DNA of 64,000 nt from Qipengyuania polymorpha (GCF_019711435.1 NZ_JAIGNK010000005.1:1-64000), one strand, 5' to 3'; shown: positions 20,435 to 29,489, counted from the stretch's first letter. Numbers and translations: made by a program. Notes: generated by a model not told the origin, from the sequence alone.

Positions 20435-20482
20435 CTGATTCTCCTCCCAAAACAGGCATTTGGCTCACCCAAATACCCTTTT

Positions 20483-20494
20483 GTGAACGTTCAC
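20483..20494. promoter_or_regulatory. LacI-family operator before the TBDR
   Basis: GTGAACGTTCAC is a perfect 12-bp palindrome sharing the GAACGTTC core with the site before GH3. It overlaps the inferred -10 element of the TBDR promoter, so binding would block RNA polymerase. It lies 49 bases upstream of the TBDR ATG. Confidence 0.75.
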
Positions 20495-20520
20495 CTAATT
20501 TATAACCGCCACCCGGTCAA
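20492..20520 (-). promoter_or_regulatory. Candidate sigma-70 promoter of the TBDR/halogenase operon
   Basis: On the minus strand TTGACC (20515-20520) is followed after 17 bases by TAGGTG (20492-20497). The -10 match is weak, but the place agrees with the operator overlap. The start point is inferred only. Confidence 0.4.
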
Positions 20521-20668
20521 CGCGCGCAACCGTATGCGCGACACAAAAATGCGTCACTGTTGCATTCTTGTTTCGGTTGGTTACGCGGGAGTCCGAAATC
20601 CATACGAATGCGGACTCACAATCTTGCGTGTTGCCCTTGATGGCCCGCGCGGTTAGCGCTGCACGCGC

Positions 20669-21259
20669 ATGTTCGATCCCCAAGCCTTCCGCAGCGCGCT
20701 CGGTTCCTTCGCCACGGGTGTGACCATCGTCACAACGCGCGATGCATCGGGCGCGCCGGTGGGGCTGACGGCGAACAGCTTCAATTCGGTCAGCCTCGAT
20801 CCGCCGATGGTCTTGTGGAGCCTCTCGCTCCACTCGGGCAGCCTGCCGGTGTTCCGCGATGCCGAGACCTGGGCGGTGCATATCCTCGCTGCCGACCAGC
20901 AGGATATGTCCGACCGTTTCGCCACGCCTGCAATCGACAAGTTTGCCGGGCTGGACCTCGTCGATGGTCCCGAAGGAGCCCCGCTCATCGAGGGCTGCGC
21001 CGCACGTTTCGGCTGCCGCGCGCGCTTCGAATACGAGGGCGGTGACCACGCGATTTTCCTTGGCGAGGTGGTCGATTTCGACCGGCGCGAGGCAGAGCCG
21101 CTCATCTATCACGGCGGGCAATATGGCCGCATCATGCGCGCTCCTTCGGGCGAGGACCTGGAGCGTGAAGGGCTTGCCGAAGAAAGCGGCGAAGGCCTTT
21201 CCCTTACGGCGCGCGGGACCGAACTGCTCGCGGCGCTGGAGCGTATCGCGAAGCGCTAG
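20669..21259 (+). CDS. Flavin reductase-like (HpaC/RutF-type) protein
   Basis: The 196-aa FMN-binding split-barrel protein carries FATGVTIVTT near the start and LTANSFNSVSLDPPMVL, the two flavin reductase-domain signatures. Such proteins use NAD(P)H to make free reduced flavin for partner monooxygenases or halogenases. It is divergent from the TBDR/halogenase operon, 234 bases away. It could supply FADH2 to the two halogenases, or serve the nitronate monooxygenase-like gene that follows; neither link is proven. Confidence 0.88.
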   Translation: MFDPQAFRSALGSFATGVTIVTTRDASGAPVGLTANSFNSVSLDPPMVLWSLSLHSGSLPVFRDAETWAVHILAADQQDMSDRFATPAIDKFAGLDLVDGPEGAPLIEGCAARFGCRARFEYEGGDHAIFLGEVVDFDRREAEPLIYHGGQYGRIMRAPSGEDLEREGLAEESGEGLSLTARGTELLAALERIAKR

Positions 21260-21319
21260 ACTTGAGCACCTCCCGCCGATACCGGTTGCAAAACGCAACA
21301 CGAAAGGGAGAGCCGCACC

Positions 21320-22297
21320 ATGAAAACCGCCATCACCGAAATGTTCGGTATCAAGCACCCCATCATCCAGGGCGGCATGCATTACGTCGGTTTCGCGGAG
21401 ATGGCGGCGGCGGTGTCGAATGCGGGCGGGCTGGGCATCATCACCGCCCTGACGCAGGGCACGCCCGAAAAGCTCGCCAATGAAATCGCGCGCTGCAAGG
21501 ACATGACCGACAAGCCCTTCGGCGTGAACCTGACCTTCCTGCCCACGGTCAACGCTCCCGACTATCCGGGCCTCGTGCGCACTATCATCGAGGGCGGGGT
21601 GAAAATCGTCGAGACCGCGGGCAACAATCCCGCGCAGGTACTTCCCTATTTCAAGGATGCGGGCGTCAAGGTCATCCACAAATGCACCAGCGTGCGCCAC
21701 AGCCTCAAGGCCCAGTCAATCGGCTGCGATGCGGTGAGTGTCGACGGCTTCGAATGCGGCGGCCATCCGGGCGAAGATGATATTCCCAACATGATCCTGC
21801 TGCCCCGCGCAGCGGACGAGCTGGAAATCCCTTTCGTCGCCAGCGGCGGGATGGCCGACGGGCGCAGCCTTGTCGCCGCGCTGGCCATGGGCGCGGACGG
21901 GATGAACATGGGCACGCGCTTTATCGCCACGAAGGAAGCGCCGGTGCACGAGAATGTGAAGGCGGCTATCGTCGCGGCGAGCGAACTCGACACCCGCCTC
22001 GTCATGCGCCCCTTGCGCAATACCGAGCGCGTGATGACCAATGATGCGGTCGAGGAATTGCTGAAAATCGAGAAGGAGAAGGGCGCCGACCTCAAGTTCG
22101 AGGACATCATCGAGCAGGTCGCGGGCGTCTATCCGCGCATCATGACCGAAGGCGACATGGATGCAGGCGCATGGTCCTGCGGCATGGTGGCCGGCCTCAT
22201 CAACGATATCCCGACCTGCCAGGAGTTGATCGATAATATCATGGCGCAGGCCGATGAGATCATCACCAAGCGCCTCGCCGGCTTCCAAGCGGGTTGA
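21320..22297 (+). CDS. Nitronate monooxygenase / 2-nitropropane dioxygenase-like flavoprotein
   Basis: The 325-aa TIM-barrel flavoprotein starts IKHPIIQGGM and carries ECGGHPG and ASGGMADGRS, the FMN-phosphate binding pattern of the family. Members oxidise nitronates or reduce enoyl-type substrates. AAAGGGAGAG precedes the ATG. It lies 60 bases after the flavin reductase and 10 before the SDR, so the three are probably one operon. Confidence 0.88.
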   Translation: MKTAITEMFGIKHPIIQGGMHYVGFAEMAAAVSNAGGLGIITALTQGTPEKLANEIARCKDMTDKPFGVNLTFLPTVNAPDYPGLVRTIIEGGVKIVETAGNNPAQVLPYFKDAGVKVIHKCTSVRHSLKAQSIGCDAVSVDGFECGGHPGEDDIPNMILLPRAADELEIPFVASGGMADGRSLVAALAMGADGMNMGTRFIATKEAPVHENVKAAIVAASELDTRLVMRPLRNTERVMTNDAVEELLKIEKEKGADLKFEDIIEQVAGVYPRIMTEGDMDAGAWSCGMVAGLINDIPTCQELIDNIMAQADEIITKRLAGFQAG

Positions 22298-22307
22298 GGA
22301 GGCATCC

Positions 22308-23039
22308 ATGACCAATCCGCTCGACTTTTCCGGCAAGACCGTCCTCGTCGTCGGAGGGACGAGCGGTATCGGCAACGGTATCGCGCAGGCCTTTCGCGAG
22401 AACGGGGCCGAGGTGCATGTAACCGGCACGCGCACTTCGGCAGATGACTATCCCGACAGCGAGATGGAGGGGCTGCATTTCGCGCAGCTCGACGTGTCGG
22501 ATCGCGATGCGGTGGATGCTTTCGACTGGCCCGAAGCGCTCGATGTTGTGGTGCTGTGCCAGGGCATCGCCCGCTATGGCCGCGAGGAGTTTACCCGCGA
22601 TGGCTGGGACGCGGTGATGGAGGTCAATCTCGACAGCCTGCTCGATTGCGCCAATGCCACGCGGCAGAAGCTGGCCGATAGTGGCGGATCGCTGATTATC
22701 GTGAGCTCGGTCGGTGGTTATCGCGGGCTGGTCGGCAACCCGGCCTATGGCGCGAGCAAGGCGGGCGCCATCAGCATGGTGAAATCGCTCGGCGTGGCAT
22801 TCGGGGCCGAGGGCATTCGCGTCAACGGCATCGCACCGGGCTATGTCCATACCAAGATCAACGATGCCTTCCTGAAGGACGAGAAGACCCAGAAACAGAT
22901 TATCGCCAGCACCCCGCGCGGGCGGCTGGGCCTGCCCGAAGACATGGCGGGCGCGGCGCTGTTCCTGGCCTCGCCGCTGGCAGACTATGTGGTCGGGCAG
23001 ACTATCAGCGTCGACGGCGGGATGAGCGTGGGGGCCTGA
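22308..23039 (+). CDS. Short-chain dehydrogenase/reductase
   Basis: The 243-aa Rossmann oxidoreductase has cofactor loop GGTSGIG (16-22), catalytic serine in IIVSSVGG (about S133/S134) and YGASK with Y147 and K151. ATG 22308 is chosen for the GAGGAGG site just upstream; the longer frame overlaps the upstream gene. The substrate is unknown, probably a hydroxy/oxo-acyl compound given the neighbouring nitronate monooxygenase-like gene. Confidence 0.92.
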   Translation: MTNPLDFSGKTVLVVGGTSGIGNGIAQAFRENGAEVHVTGTRTSADDYPDSEMEGLHFAQLDVSDRDAVDAFDWPEALDVVVLCQGIARYGREEFTRDGWDAVMEVNLDSLLDCANATRQKLADSGGSLIIVSSVGGYRGLVGNPAYGASKAGAISMVKSLGVAFGAEGIRVNGIAPGYVHTKINDAFLKDEKTQKQIIASTPRGRLGLPEDMAGAALFLASPLADYVVGQTISVDGGMSVGA

Positions 23040-23111
23040 CGCGGCATTTTCCTACTCGTCCGATTGATGGCATGGGCGATGAATGCAGTGGCGGGAATTT
23101 TTCGCCCAAGT

Positions 23112-23202
23112 GTCAACTTCGCATAGGCCGAAAGACGCTTTAAAATTCAGTTGCTTGCAGGGGAATGGGGAGGCTGACATGGTGTCAACTCTGTCAACTT
23201 CG
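23112..23202. repeat. Three TGTCAACT direct repeats before the aldo/keto reductase
   Basis: TGTCAACT occurs at 23112-23119, 23183-23190 and 23192-23199, the first and last being followed by TCG. Two copies are exactly 9 bases apart and lie 28-44 bases upstream of the aldo/keto reductase ATG. The reverse complement contains TTGACA, so they could be -35 elements of minus-strand promoters or regulator sites. Confidence 0.5.
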
Positions 23203-23226
23203 TGCTGAAACGGGAGAAGCTCTTAC

Positions 23227-24246
23227 ATGGAATACGCCAATCTCGGACCCAGCGGCCTCAAGGTTTCGCGCCTGTGCCTCGGCTGCATGAGCTATGGCGA
23301 CACCACTCGCGGCTGGCACGGCGACTGGGTGCTGGGCGAAGAGGAAAGCCGCCCCTTCATCCGCGAGGCGGTGGAGGCGGGCATCAACTTCTTCGATACG
23401 GCCAATATGTACTCCAAGGGCGCTTCGGAAGAGGTCATCGGCCGCCTGCTGCCCGAGTTCACCCATCGCGACGAAATCGTGGTCGCGACCAAGGCCTATT
23501 TGCCGTGGCGCAACACGCCCAATGCTGGTGGGCTTTCGCGCAAGAGCTTATTTCAGGCCATCGACGACAGCCTGGCGCGGCTGGGCATGGATTATGTCGA
23601 CCTGTTCCAGATCCATCGCTGGGACGAGAGCACGCCCATCGAGGAAACGATGGAGGCGCTCCACGACATCGTGAAGGCGGGCAAGGCGCGGTATATCGGC
23701 GCATCTTCAATGGCGGCATGGCAATTCGCCAAGGCGCAGGAAGTGGCGCGGGCGCGCGGCTGGACGACGTTCGTTTCGATGCAGAACCACGTGAACCTGC
23801 TCTACCGCGAGGAGGAGCGCGAGATGATACCACTCTGCCGCGACCAGGGCGTGAGCCTCATCCCGTGGTCGCCGCTGGCGCGCGGACGGCTGGCGCGGGC
23901 GTGGGACGAGAGCACGGTGCGCAGCGAGACCGACGGCTTCGGCAAGACGCTCTACACGCAGAATGTCGATGCCGACCGCGAGGTTATCGAGGCGGTCGGC
24001 GCGATTGCCGAAGAGCGCGGGACTTCACGGGCAACGGTCGCATTGGCGTGGCACTTCGCAAAAGGCATTACCGCCCCCATAATCGGCGCGACCAAGCCGG
24101 GGCATATCGGCGCGGTGGTCGAGGCCATGACACTCGGGCTGACCGGTGAAGAGGTCGAACGGCTGGAAAAACCCTATCGCCCAAAAATGCCGGTTGGGGT
24201 GGTTTCGACTGCTCCGGATTTCGGGAAAGTCACGCTGACAAGCTGA
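23227..24246 (+). CDS. Aldo/keto reductase
   Basis: The 339-aa (alpha/beta)8 NADPH oxidoreductase has the full catalytic tetrad D57, Y62, K89 and H130 (FFDTANMY, ATKAY, FQIHRW). It resembles the YajO/Tas-like group with an N-terminal LGPSGLKVSRLCLG. It probably reduces aldehydes or sugar-derived carbonyls. It is preceded by a 187-base gap with the TGTCAACT repeats, so it is likely a separate transcription unit from the SDR. Confidence 0.93.
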   Translation: MEYANLGPSGLKVSRLCLGCMSYGDTTRGWHGDWVLGEEESRPFIREAVEAGINFFDTANMYSKGASEEVIGRLLPEFTHRDEIVVATKAYLPWRNTPNAGGLSRKSLFQAIDDSLARLGMDYVDLFQIHRWDESTPIEETMEALHDIVKAGKARYIGASSMAAWQFAKAQEVARARGWTTFVSMQNHVNLLYREEEREMIPLCRDQGVSLIPWSPLARGRLARAWDESTVRSETDGFGKTLYTQNVDADREVIEAVGAIAEERGTSRATVALAWHFAKGITAPIIGATKPGHIGAVVEAMTLGLTGEEVERLEKPYRPKMPVGVVSTAPDFGKVTLTS

Positions 24247-24259
24247 ACTCCCGCCGAGT

Positions 24260-24296
24260 GTTACAAAGCGCGCTTTGCGGTCACAAACCAGTCACA
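24260..24296 (+). promoter_or_regulatory. Repeat array (GTTACA, GTCACA, GTCACA) and palindrome before the response regulator
   Basis: GTCACA occurs at 24280-24285 and 24291-24296, exactly 11 bases apart, like the direct repeats bound by PhoB/OmpR winged-helix regulators. A variant GTTACA is at 24260-24265. CAAAGCGCGCTTTG (24264-24277) is a perfect palindrome beside them. The array may serve for autoregulation by the gene that follows. Confidence 0.5.
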
Positions 24297-24342
24297 TGAA
24301 TGCGCCATCGCTTGACCCCTAACAGGGGTAAGGGACGCGCGC

Positions 24343-25017
24343 GTGGCCGTGATAAATATCTTGATGACCGGCGATGAGGTCGGCGGCTGGGACGGGTTCG
24401 ACAATGGCGATATGCGTTATGTTTTCGACCGGCTGACAGCCAGCGGTCCGCAGCGGCTTATCGAGGGGCCGGTCTGCGCTTTCGTCGACTGGGTGCTGGA
24501 GGATTTGTCCGGCCTCGAGATGTGCCGCCGCCTGCGCGCAGACCCGCGCACCGCAGATGCGCATGTGACCATGGTGCTCGAAAGCTGCGATGCCGAGGAC
24601 AAGCGCCGCGCACTGGCCGCCGGGGCAGATGACTATGTGGTCGGGCCGGTCGACCGTACCGGCGTGCTCGACCGTGTGCTTGCGCTCGGCACGGGCCGCA
24701 TCGCGCAGGCGACCAACCGGCCTTTCACGCTGGGCGACCTCGAAATCGACCTGCCTGCCCTGCAGGCTCGCTGGCAGGACAAGCCGATCCCGCTGCGACC
24801 GAACGAATTTCGCCTGCTGCGCTTCTTCGCCGAGAATGCCGACCGCGTGCTGAGCAGGGGCGAGCTCATCGACGGCCTCGGCAAGCAGGAGCCGCCCATC
24901 GACGAACGCACCGTCGATGTCTGGATTGGCCGTCTTCGCCGCGCCCTGCGGCAAGTGGGCGCGGGCGACCCCATCCGCACTGTCCGTTCGCTCGGCTACG
25001 TCTACGACAGCCACTGA
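24343..25017 (+). CDS. OmpR-type response regulator with atypical receiver
   Basis: The 224-aa protein has a receiver (about 1-112) and a winged-helix DNA-binding domain (about 128-224, ending VRSLGYVYDSH). D49 in FVDW is the likely phosphoacceptor site. The usual acidic pair near residue 10 reads TGDE, and the conserved Lys-Pro is replaced by Gly101-Pro102. No histidine kinase is adjacent. GTG 24343 follows AAGGGA. It faces the TBDR/lipoprotein pair and may control it. Confidence 0.9.
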   Translation: MAVINILMTGDEVGGWDGFDNGDMRYVFDRLTASGPQRLIEGPVCAFVDWVLEDLSGLEMCRRLRADPRTADAHVTMVLESCDAEDKRRALAAGADDYVVGPVDRTGVLDRVLALGTGRIAQATNRPFTLGDLEIDLPALQARWQDKPIPLRPNEFRLLRFFAENADRVLSRGELIDGLGKQEPPIDERTVDVWIGRLRRALRQVGAGDPIRTVRSLGYVYDSH

Positions 25018-25045
25018 AAAAGGGGCCGCTCCGAAGAGCGACCCC
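25016..25045 (-). terminator. Terminator after the 917-aa TBDR
   Basis: GGGGCCGCTC (25022-25031) and GAGCGACCCC (25036-25045) form a 10-bp stem with one mismatch and a CGAA loop. Read on the minus strand it is followed by TTTTTC. It ends the TBDR message and reaches the stop region of the convergent regulator gene. Confidence 0.75.
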
Positions 25046-25072
25046 CGCAAGGCTGCTTCCGGGTGGAAGGAG

Positions 25073-27826
25073 CTAGAATTTTAGCGAGGCGCCGAGGCTG
25101 AAGCTGCGGCCGACATCGTAGCTGTTGATGTCGATGCGGTTCGTGCCGTTGGTCTGGAATTCCTCGTGGCCCTGGCCGGTGAGGTTGCGGGCCTCGAACT
25201 TCATCTCGACCTCTGTGCCGGCAAGCTCGAAGCCCTGGCGGACGACGAAGTCGAGTTGCAGGCCGGGCTTTTCGATGATGTCGGGCAGCGGGCCTGCACC
25301 GCGGCTGGAGACACGGTCGCTGGCGTATTTCACCAGCACGGTGAATTGGCTCAGCCGGTCGAGGTCCTCGAGGCCGAGCTGAAGGTTCACGAGGTGGTCC
25401 GACTGGCCGGTCAGGGGCACGCCGTCGTCGAAATAGTTTGTCGCCGGCTGGTCCGCGAAGGGGAAGACCCGCGCGATGTCGCCGTCACCCACTTTGATTT
25501 CCGACTGGGTGTAGGTGTAGTTCGCCACCACCACCAGCTGCTGGCTGTCGAACCAGCCGCCAAGGTCGAACAGGTCGATATTGTACTGGAACTCGGCCTC
25601 GCCCCCAAAGAGTTCGGCCTGCGGGGCGTTGGCGAAACCGCTGATGATTTCGTTGTCGCTGAAGCTGGTGAACACTTCGATCGGGTTGGTGATGTCCTTG
25701 TAGAAACCTGCCACGCTCGCGCGGCTGCCGCCACCAATGTAATATTCGGCGCGGGCCTCGTAGTTCGTCAGCTCGCTGTCGATGAGGCTGGGGTTGCCGT
25801 TGAATTGGCGGTTGGTCTCCGGATCGAAATAGGTCTGGAAGATAAGCTCGCGGAACTGCGGGCGGGCGATGGTCTTCGAAGCGCTGGCGCGAAACTGGAG
25901 ACTGTCGGTCGCTTCCCAGGTCAGCGTGCCGCCGGGCAGGAAGTAATCGTTCTCGAGCAGCGTGCCGCTCGATGAGCCGAGCGGCTCGGCGAATACCTCG
26001 ACCGGGTCGATGGTCTGCGTAGCATCCTCGTAACGTACGCCTAAGTCGAGCGAGATGCGGTCAGTCGGGCGTACATTGACCTTGACGTAGGCGGCCTGGA
26101 TTTCGAGCGCGGCAGCGAAGGCCGGGTCGGCCTGAGTCGTCTCGAAGATGGTCAGCTCATAGGGTCCGATGCCCGCTGCGGTCTGCGCATCGCGGTCGAA
26201 AGCAAGGTCGATAAGCGCATCGCCGAGCAGATTGTCGGGACGGAACACGCCGAAGTATTCGGGGAAGTTCGACGTGCCGCGGATGTCGAATTCGCGGCGG
26301 GTCGAGAAACGGTCGGTGTCGGTATAGGCATAGCCGACCGTCGCGTTCAGCCAGTCGTTGAAGACATAGCCCACGTCCACGCCGCCGTACCACAGGTCTT
26401 CTTTGAGGTCGGAAAAGGCGACAATCGCCCCGCCACGCTGCGGGTCGAGCGTGTTGAGGTAGATGTCACCGAAGGGGTCGTTCGCATTGTTCGTGCGGAC
26501 GTAGCTGAATTCCCACTCGAACGGGGCTTCGCGCTTGGTCTGCGCATAGCCGCCGCGAAGGTCGAGAGTGAGGTCGCCGAATTCGAGCTCGCCGACGAAC
26601 TGGCTGTTGAACAGCTGTCGCTCGAACCACGAGGTGCTCTGGTTGAGTTCGCTGTCGCCGTCCTGGAAGTCGGTGCCTTCCTCCAGCGCCGCACGCTTCA
26701 GCGTGTCGTGGATATAGACATTGGTGAAACGGAACTTGTGCTCGCCCACTTCGAGGCCGAAGCCGAGCATGCCGTTGACCAGCACGCGGTTGTCGGTCGC
26801 GAATTCGCGGAAGTCCGTGTCGAGTTCGAGGTCGGTGTTGGCCGCGGTCTGCTTCGTGATGAAGCGGTTGCGCCACTTGTTGCTGATCGAGCCGGTGGCA
26901 ATGATGCCCAGCATTCCGTCAGAGAAGACATCGAAGCTCGTCCCCGCCGTCACGCCGGTCGAGAAATTGACCGGCAAGTCGCCGATTTTCTGGACCAGGT
27001 AGAGGTTGGGGTCGTTGATGTCCTTGAGGATGGCCGCCGTGTCCACGCCCTGGTCGTTGATGCGCGCACCACTGTCGAAGAAGCCCTGCAGCGCGTCGTA
27101 ATTCTCGACATTGCGGCGGCCCTGGTCGAAGCCGGTCCAGTCCCAGTCGCCGCCGAAATAGGTGTAGCCGGGCCCGAAGGTGGTCTCGGTATCGCCCGAA
27201 ATCGAGCCGCTGACGGTGAGGAAGGTTTCGGTCGGGATGGCGCGGGTGGTCAAATTGATGACACCGCCGCCGAACTCGCCCGGGAAGTTGGCCGAATAGG
27301 TCTTCTGCACGAGGCTGGATGCGACGACGCTGGTAGGGAAAATGTCGAGCGGGACGACGCGGCTAAGCGGCTGCGGCGAGGGGAGCGGCAGGCCGTTCAG
27401 GAGCGCGAGCGAATAACGGTCGCCAAGCCCGCGGACATAGACGAGGCCGTTGCCCTGCTGCGAAAGGCCGGTGATGCGGCCGAGCGCGCCAGCGATGTCG
27501 CCTTCACCCGTACGGGCAATTGTCGCGGTATCGAGCACGTTCACCACCTGCGGCGAGGCGCGCGTCACGTCGCGGTTGCGGCGTCCGGTGACGACGATGG
27601 TGCCGCCGGGAATGGAGATGTCGGGCTGCGCTTCTTCTTCCTGCGCGACATCGCCCGGAACGGTATCGTTCGCAGTGTCGATGTCCTGCGCCAGTTCCTC
27701 GTCGGGAACTTCCTCTTCGGTCGGCGGCGGACCTTCCGCGCCGGTGCTCTGCGCGAGCGCGGCTGCGGGGAAGGTGAGTGCGGTGGAGAGCAGGAGCAGG
27801 GCGGAAAGCTGCTTGCCGGATGACAT
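25073..27826 (-). CDS. TonB-dependent receptor with long acidic N-terminal linker
   Basis: The 917-aa receptor has a signal peptide ending near AAALAQ, then an acidic low-complexity stretch of about 50 residues (28-70). The TonB box-like GTIVVTGRRNRD and plug (GALGRITGLSQQGNGLVYVRGLGDRYS) follow, with a barrel ending FSLGASLKF. It follows the lipoprotein gene by 94 bases and is probably co-transcribed with it. The substrate is unknown; the GTCAC repeats upstream of the pair allow a phosphate-type control hypothesis. Confidence 0.93.
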   Translation of the reverse strand: MSSGKQLSALLLLSTALTFPAAALAQSTGAEGPPPTEEEVPDEELAQDIDTANDTVPGDVAQEEEAQPDISIPGGTIVVTGRRNRDVTRASPQVVNVLDTATIARTGEGDIAGALGRITGLSQQGNGLVYVRGLGDRYSLALLNGLPLPSPQPLSRVVPLDIFPTSVVASSLVQKTYSANFPGEFGGGVINLTTRAIPTETFLTVSGSISGDTETTFGPGYTYFGGDWDWTGFDQGRRNVENYDALQGFFDSGARINDQGVDTAAILKDINDPNLYLVQKIGDLPVNFSTGVTAGTSFDVFSDGMLGIIATGSISNKWRNRFITKQTAANTDLELDTDFREFATDNRVLVNGMLGFGLEVGEHKFRFTNVYIHDTLKRAALEEGTDFQDGDSELNQSTSWFERQLFNSQFVGELEFGDLTLDLRGGYAQTKREAPFEWEFSYVRTNNANDPFGDIYLNTLDPQRGGAIVAFSDLKEDLWYGGVDVGYVFNDWLNATVGYAYTDTDRFSTRREFDIRGTSNFPEYFGVFRPDNLLGDALIDLAFDRDAQTAAGIGPYELTIFETTQADPAFAAALEIQAAYVKVNVRPTDRISLDLGVRYEDATQTIDPVEVFAEPLGSSSGTLLENDYFLPGGTLTWEATDSLQFRASASKTIARPQFRELIFQTYFDPETNRQFNGNPSLIDSELTNYEARAEYYIGGGSRASVAGFYKDITNPIEVFTSFSDNEIISGFANAPQAELFGGEAEFQYNIDLFDLGGWFDSQQLVVVANYTYTQSEIKVGDGDIARVFPFADQPATNYFDDGVPLTGQSDHLVNLQLGLEDLDRLSQFTVLVKYASDRVSSRGAGPLPDIIEKPGLQLDFVVRQGFELAGTEVEMKFEARNLTGQGHEEFQTNGTNRIDINSYDVGRSFSLGASLKF

Positions 27827-27874
27827 GGGATTGACCCCCTCAATAAGGTCGGAAACTGGAAAAAATGCAAAAGG

Positions 27875-27906
27875 GGCGGGGACGCGAACTATGCCGCGTC
27901 CCCGCC
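27875..27906 (-). terminator. Hairpin between lipoprotein and TBDR genes
   Basis: GGCGGGGACGCG (27875-27886) and CGCGTCCCCGCC (27895-27906) form a perfect 12-bp stem. On the minus strand CCTTTTGCATTTTTT follows, so it looks like an intrinsic terminator. The TBDR would then be reached by partial read-through. Confidence 0.7.
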
Positions 27907-27920
27907 TGTCTTGGGCCGTG

Positions 27921-29489
27921 TCAGTCGTAGACCGGCAGGCTGGTGCAGGGCGAGGTCGAGCTGTCGAAGGTCACGGTGCTGGAGGTACAGGTCCAGCCGT
28001 TCACCCAGTCGGCATTCTCGGTGAAGACCGCGCCGATGCGGGCGGGCGTCTCGAAGAAGCTGTCCCAGCTGGCGACATCGAAGACCACCACGGCGTCTTC
28101 ATTCGTGCCGTTCAGGAACAGGTTCTGCAGCGTGTTGGTGAAGGCCGAATTGTTGTTCGAACCGCTATCGAAGACGGTCTCGACATCGGCAGCGGTCGCA
28201 CCCGAACCGTCACGGAAGGGCGTATCGCAATCGAGCACGAAGCTGTCGAAGGCGACCGGGCCGCTTTCGTCGGGGCCGGTGGTGCGAAAGAGTTCTTCCT
28301 GGCCGTCGACGCGAATGCAGGCCGTGCCTTGGTTCGATACGAGCACCGAGTTGGCGATCGAATAGTCGGCAAAGCCGCGAATACGCACGACCTGGTCGTC
28401 GGCCCTCTGGTGGACGAAGGTCGCGTTCGAGATGCGCGTGTTCTGGCGCGGGGCGCTGTCGTTGAACGCGTTGTCGCTGTCGGCTTCGATGATCGTGTCG
28501 CCTGCGCCGGGGCGCTGGATGGCGATGACATACTGGAGGTTGGCCTTGACGCCGGTATCGGTGTCGATGCTGTCGTCTTCCGCGCCGACGACGATGAGGT
28601 TGGTCAGGTTGACCGAGCCGCCGAAGAACTCGACGCCGTCGTCCGAGCTGTTGAAGCTCATGATGTGGCTGAGTTCGGTGCCCGTGCCCGTACCGCCGGT
28701 GGTCAGCGACTGGAGCTCGCTGTCACCCGAAAGCACGAAGCCCGAGTAGCGGATTTGCACGTAGCTCATGCTGCCCGAGCTGTCGTCGCGGGTCGCGCCG
28801 CCGAAGATGGCCGGCTGTGCCGCGCCTTCGACCTGGCGTTCGCAGTTCACGCTGCCCGGGGTTGCGCCCGATGCGATACAGTCGGTTACCGGAGCGCGGC
28901 CCGAGAGGACGACGCCGCCCCACTGGCCCGACGAGCTGTCGGTGTTGAGGCCCTGCACGTTGTCGCGGCTGGTGAAGATGATCGGGCGGTCGGCAGTGCC
29001 GTTCGCCTGGATGGTGTTGCCGCGGTTGACGTTGAGGAAGCTCGAACCCGAAGCATAGACGATAACGCCCGGCTCGATGGTCAGCTGGACATCGGTGTCA
29101 TCGAGACCGTCGCTGGTGTCGGGTGCAGGACCGCCATCGGTGCCGACATCGACGCGGCCGTTCATGCGGTAAAGCAGGCCTTCGATATAGGGCAGCGTGC
29201 TGCTGGCGGTGAAGCGCGCAGGCATGGTGCAGACGCGGTATTCGCCGGTCGGGCCCGAGATCGTGCCGCTGTCGGTCAGGCCGACCGGGTCGCTGATGGT
29301 CGGGCAACCGGCTGCGGGGGTCACCAGCATGGCGGTCGGCGTGGGCATCGGGGTCGGCGTGCCGCCATTGCCGCCGACATTGATGGTCACATTGCCGCCG
29401 GTACCGGGCGACACGATTTCATCGGCGCCGCAAGCCGAGAGGGCGAGTGCGGAAGTGCCGAGAACGAGCAGGCGAGAAAGATTGGTCAC
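27921..29489 (-). CDS. Surface lipoprotein with right-handed beta-helix character
   Basis: The 522-aa protein has a signal with lipobox LALSAC (C20), a Gly/Pro/Thr linker, and then many short polar strands rich in N, S, D and G typical of parallel beta-helix folds (GNTIQANGTADRPIIFTS). Six or more cysteines occur in the mature part. By analogy with TBDR-linked lipoproteins it may bind the ligand at the cell surface. No catalytic motif is recognised. Confidence 0.8.
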   Translation of the reverse strand: MTNLSRLLVLGTSALALSACGADEIVSPGTGGNVTINVGGNGGTPTPMPTPTAMLVTPAAGCPTISDPVGLTDSGTISGPTGEYRVCTMPARFTASSTLPYIEGLLYRMNGRVDVGTDGGPAPDTSDGLDDTDVQLTIEPGVIVYASGSSFLNVNRGNTIQANGTADRPIIFTSRDNVQGLNTDSSSGQWGGVVLSGRAPVTDCIASGATPGSVNCERQVEGAAQPAIFGGATRDDSSGSMSYVQIRYSGFVLSGDSELQSLTTGGTGTGTELSHIMSFNSSDDGVEFFGGSVNLTNLIVVGAEDDSIDTDTGVKANLQYVIAIQRPGAGDTIIEADSDNAFNDSAPRQNTRISNATFVHQRADDQVVRIRGFADYSIANSVLVSNQGTACIRVDGQEELFRTTGPDESGPVAFDSFVLDCDTPFRDGSGATAADVETVFDSGSNNNSAFTNTLQNLFLNGTNEDAVVVFDVASWDSFFETPARIGAVFTENADWVNGWTCTSSTVTFDSSTSPCTSLPVYD

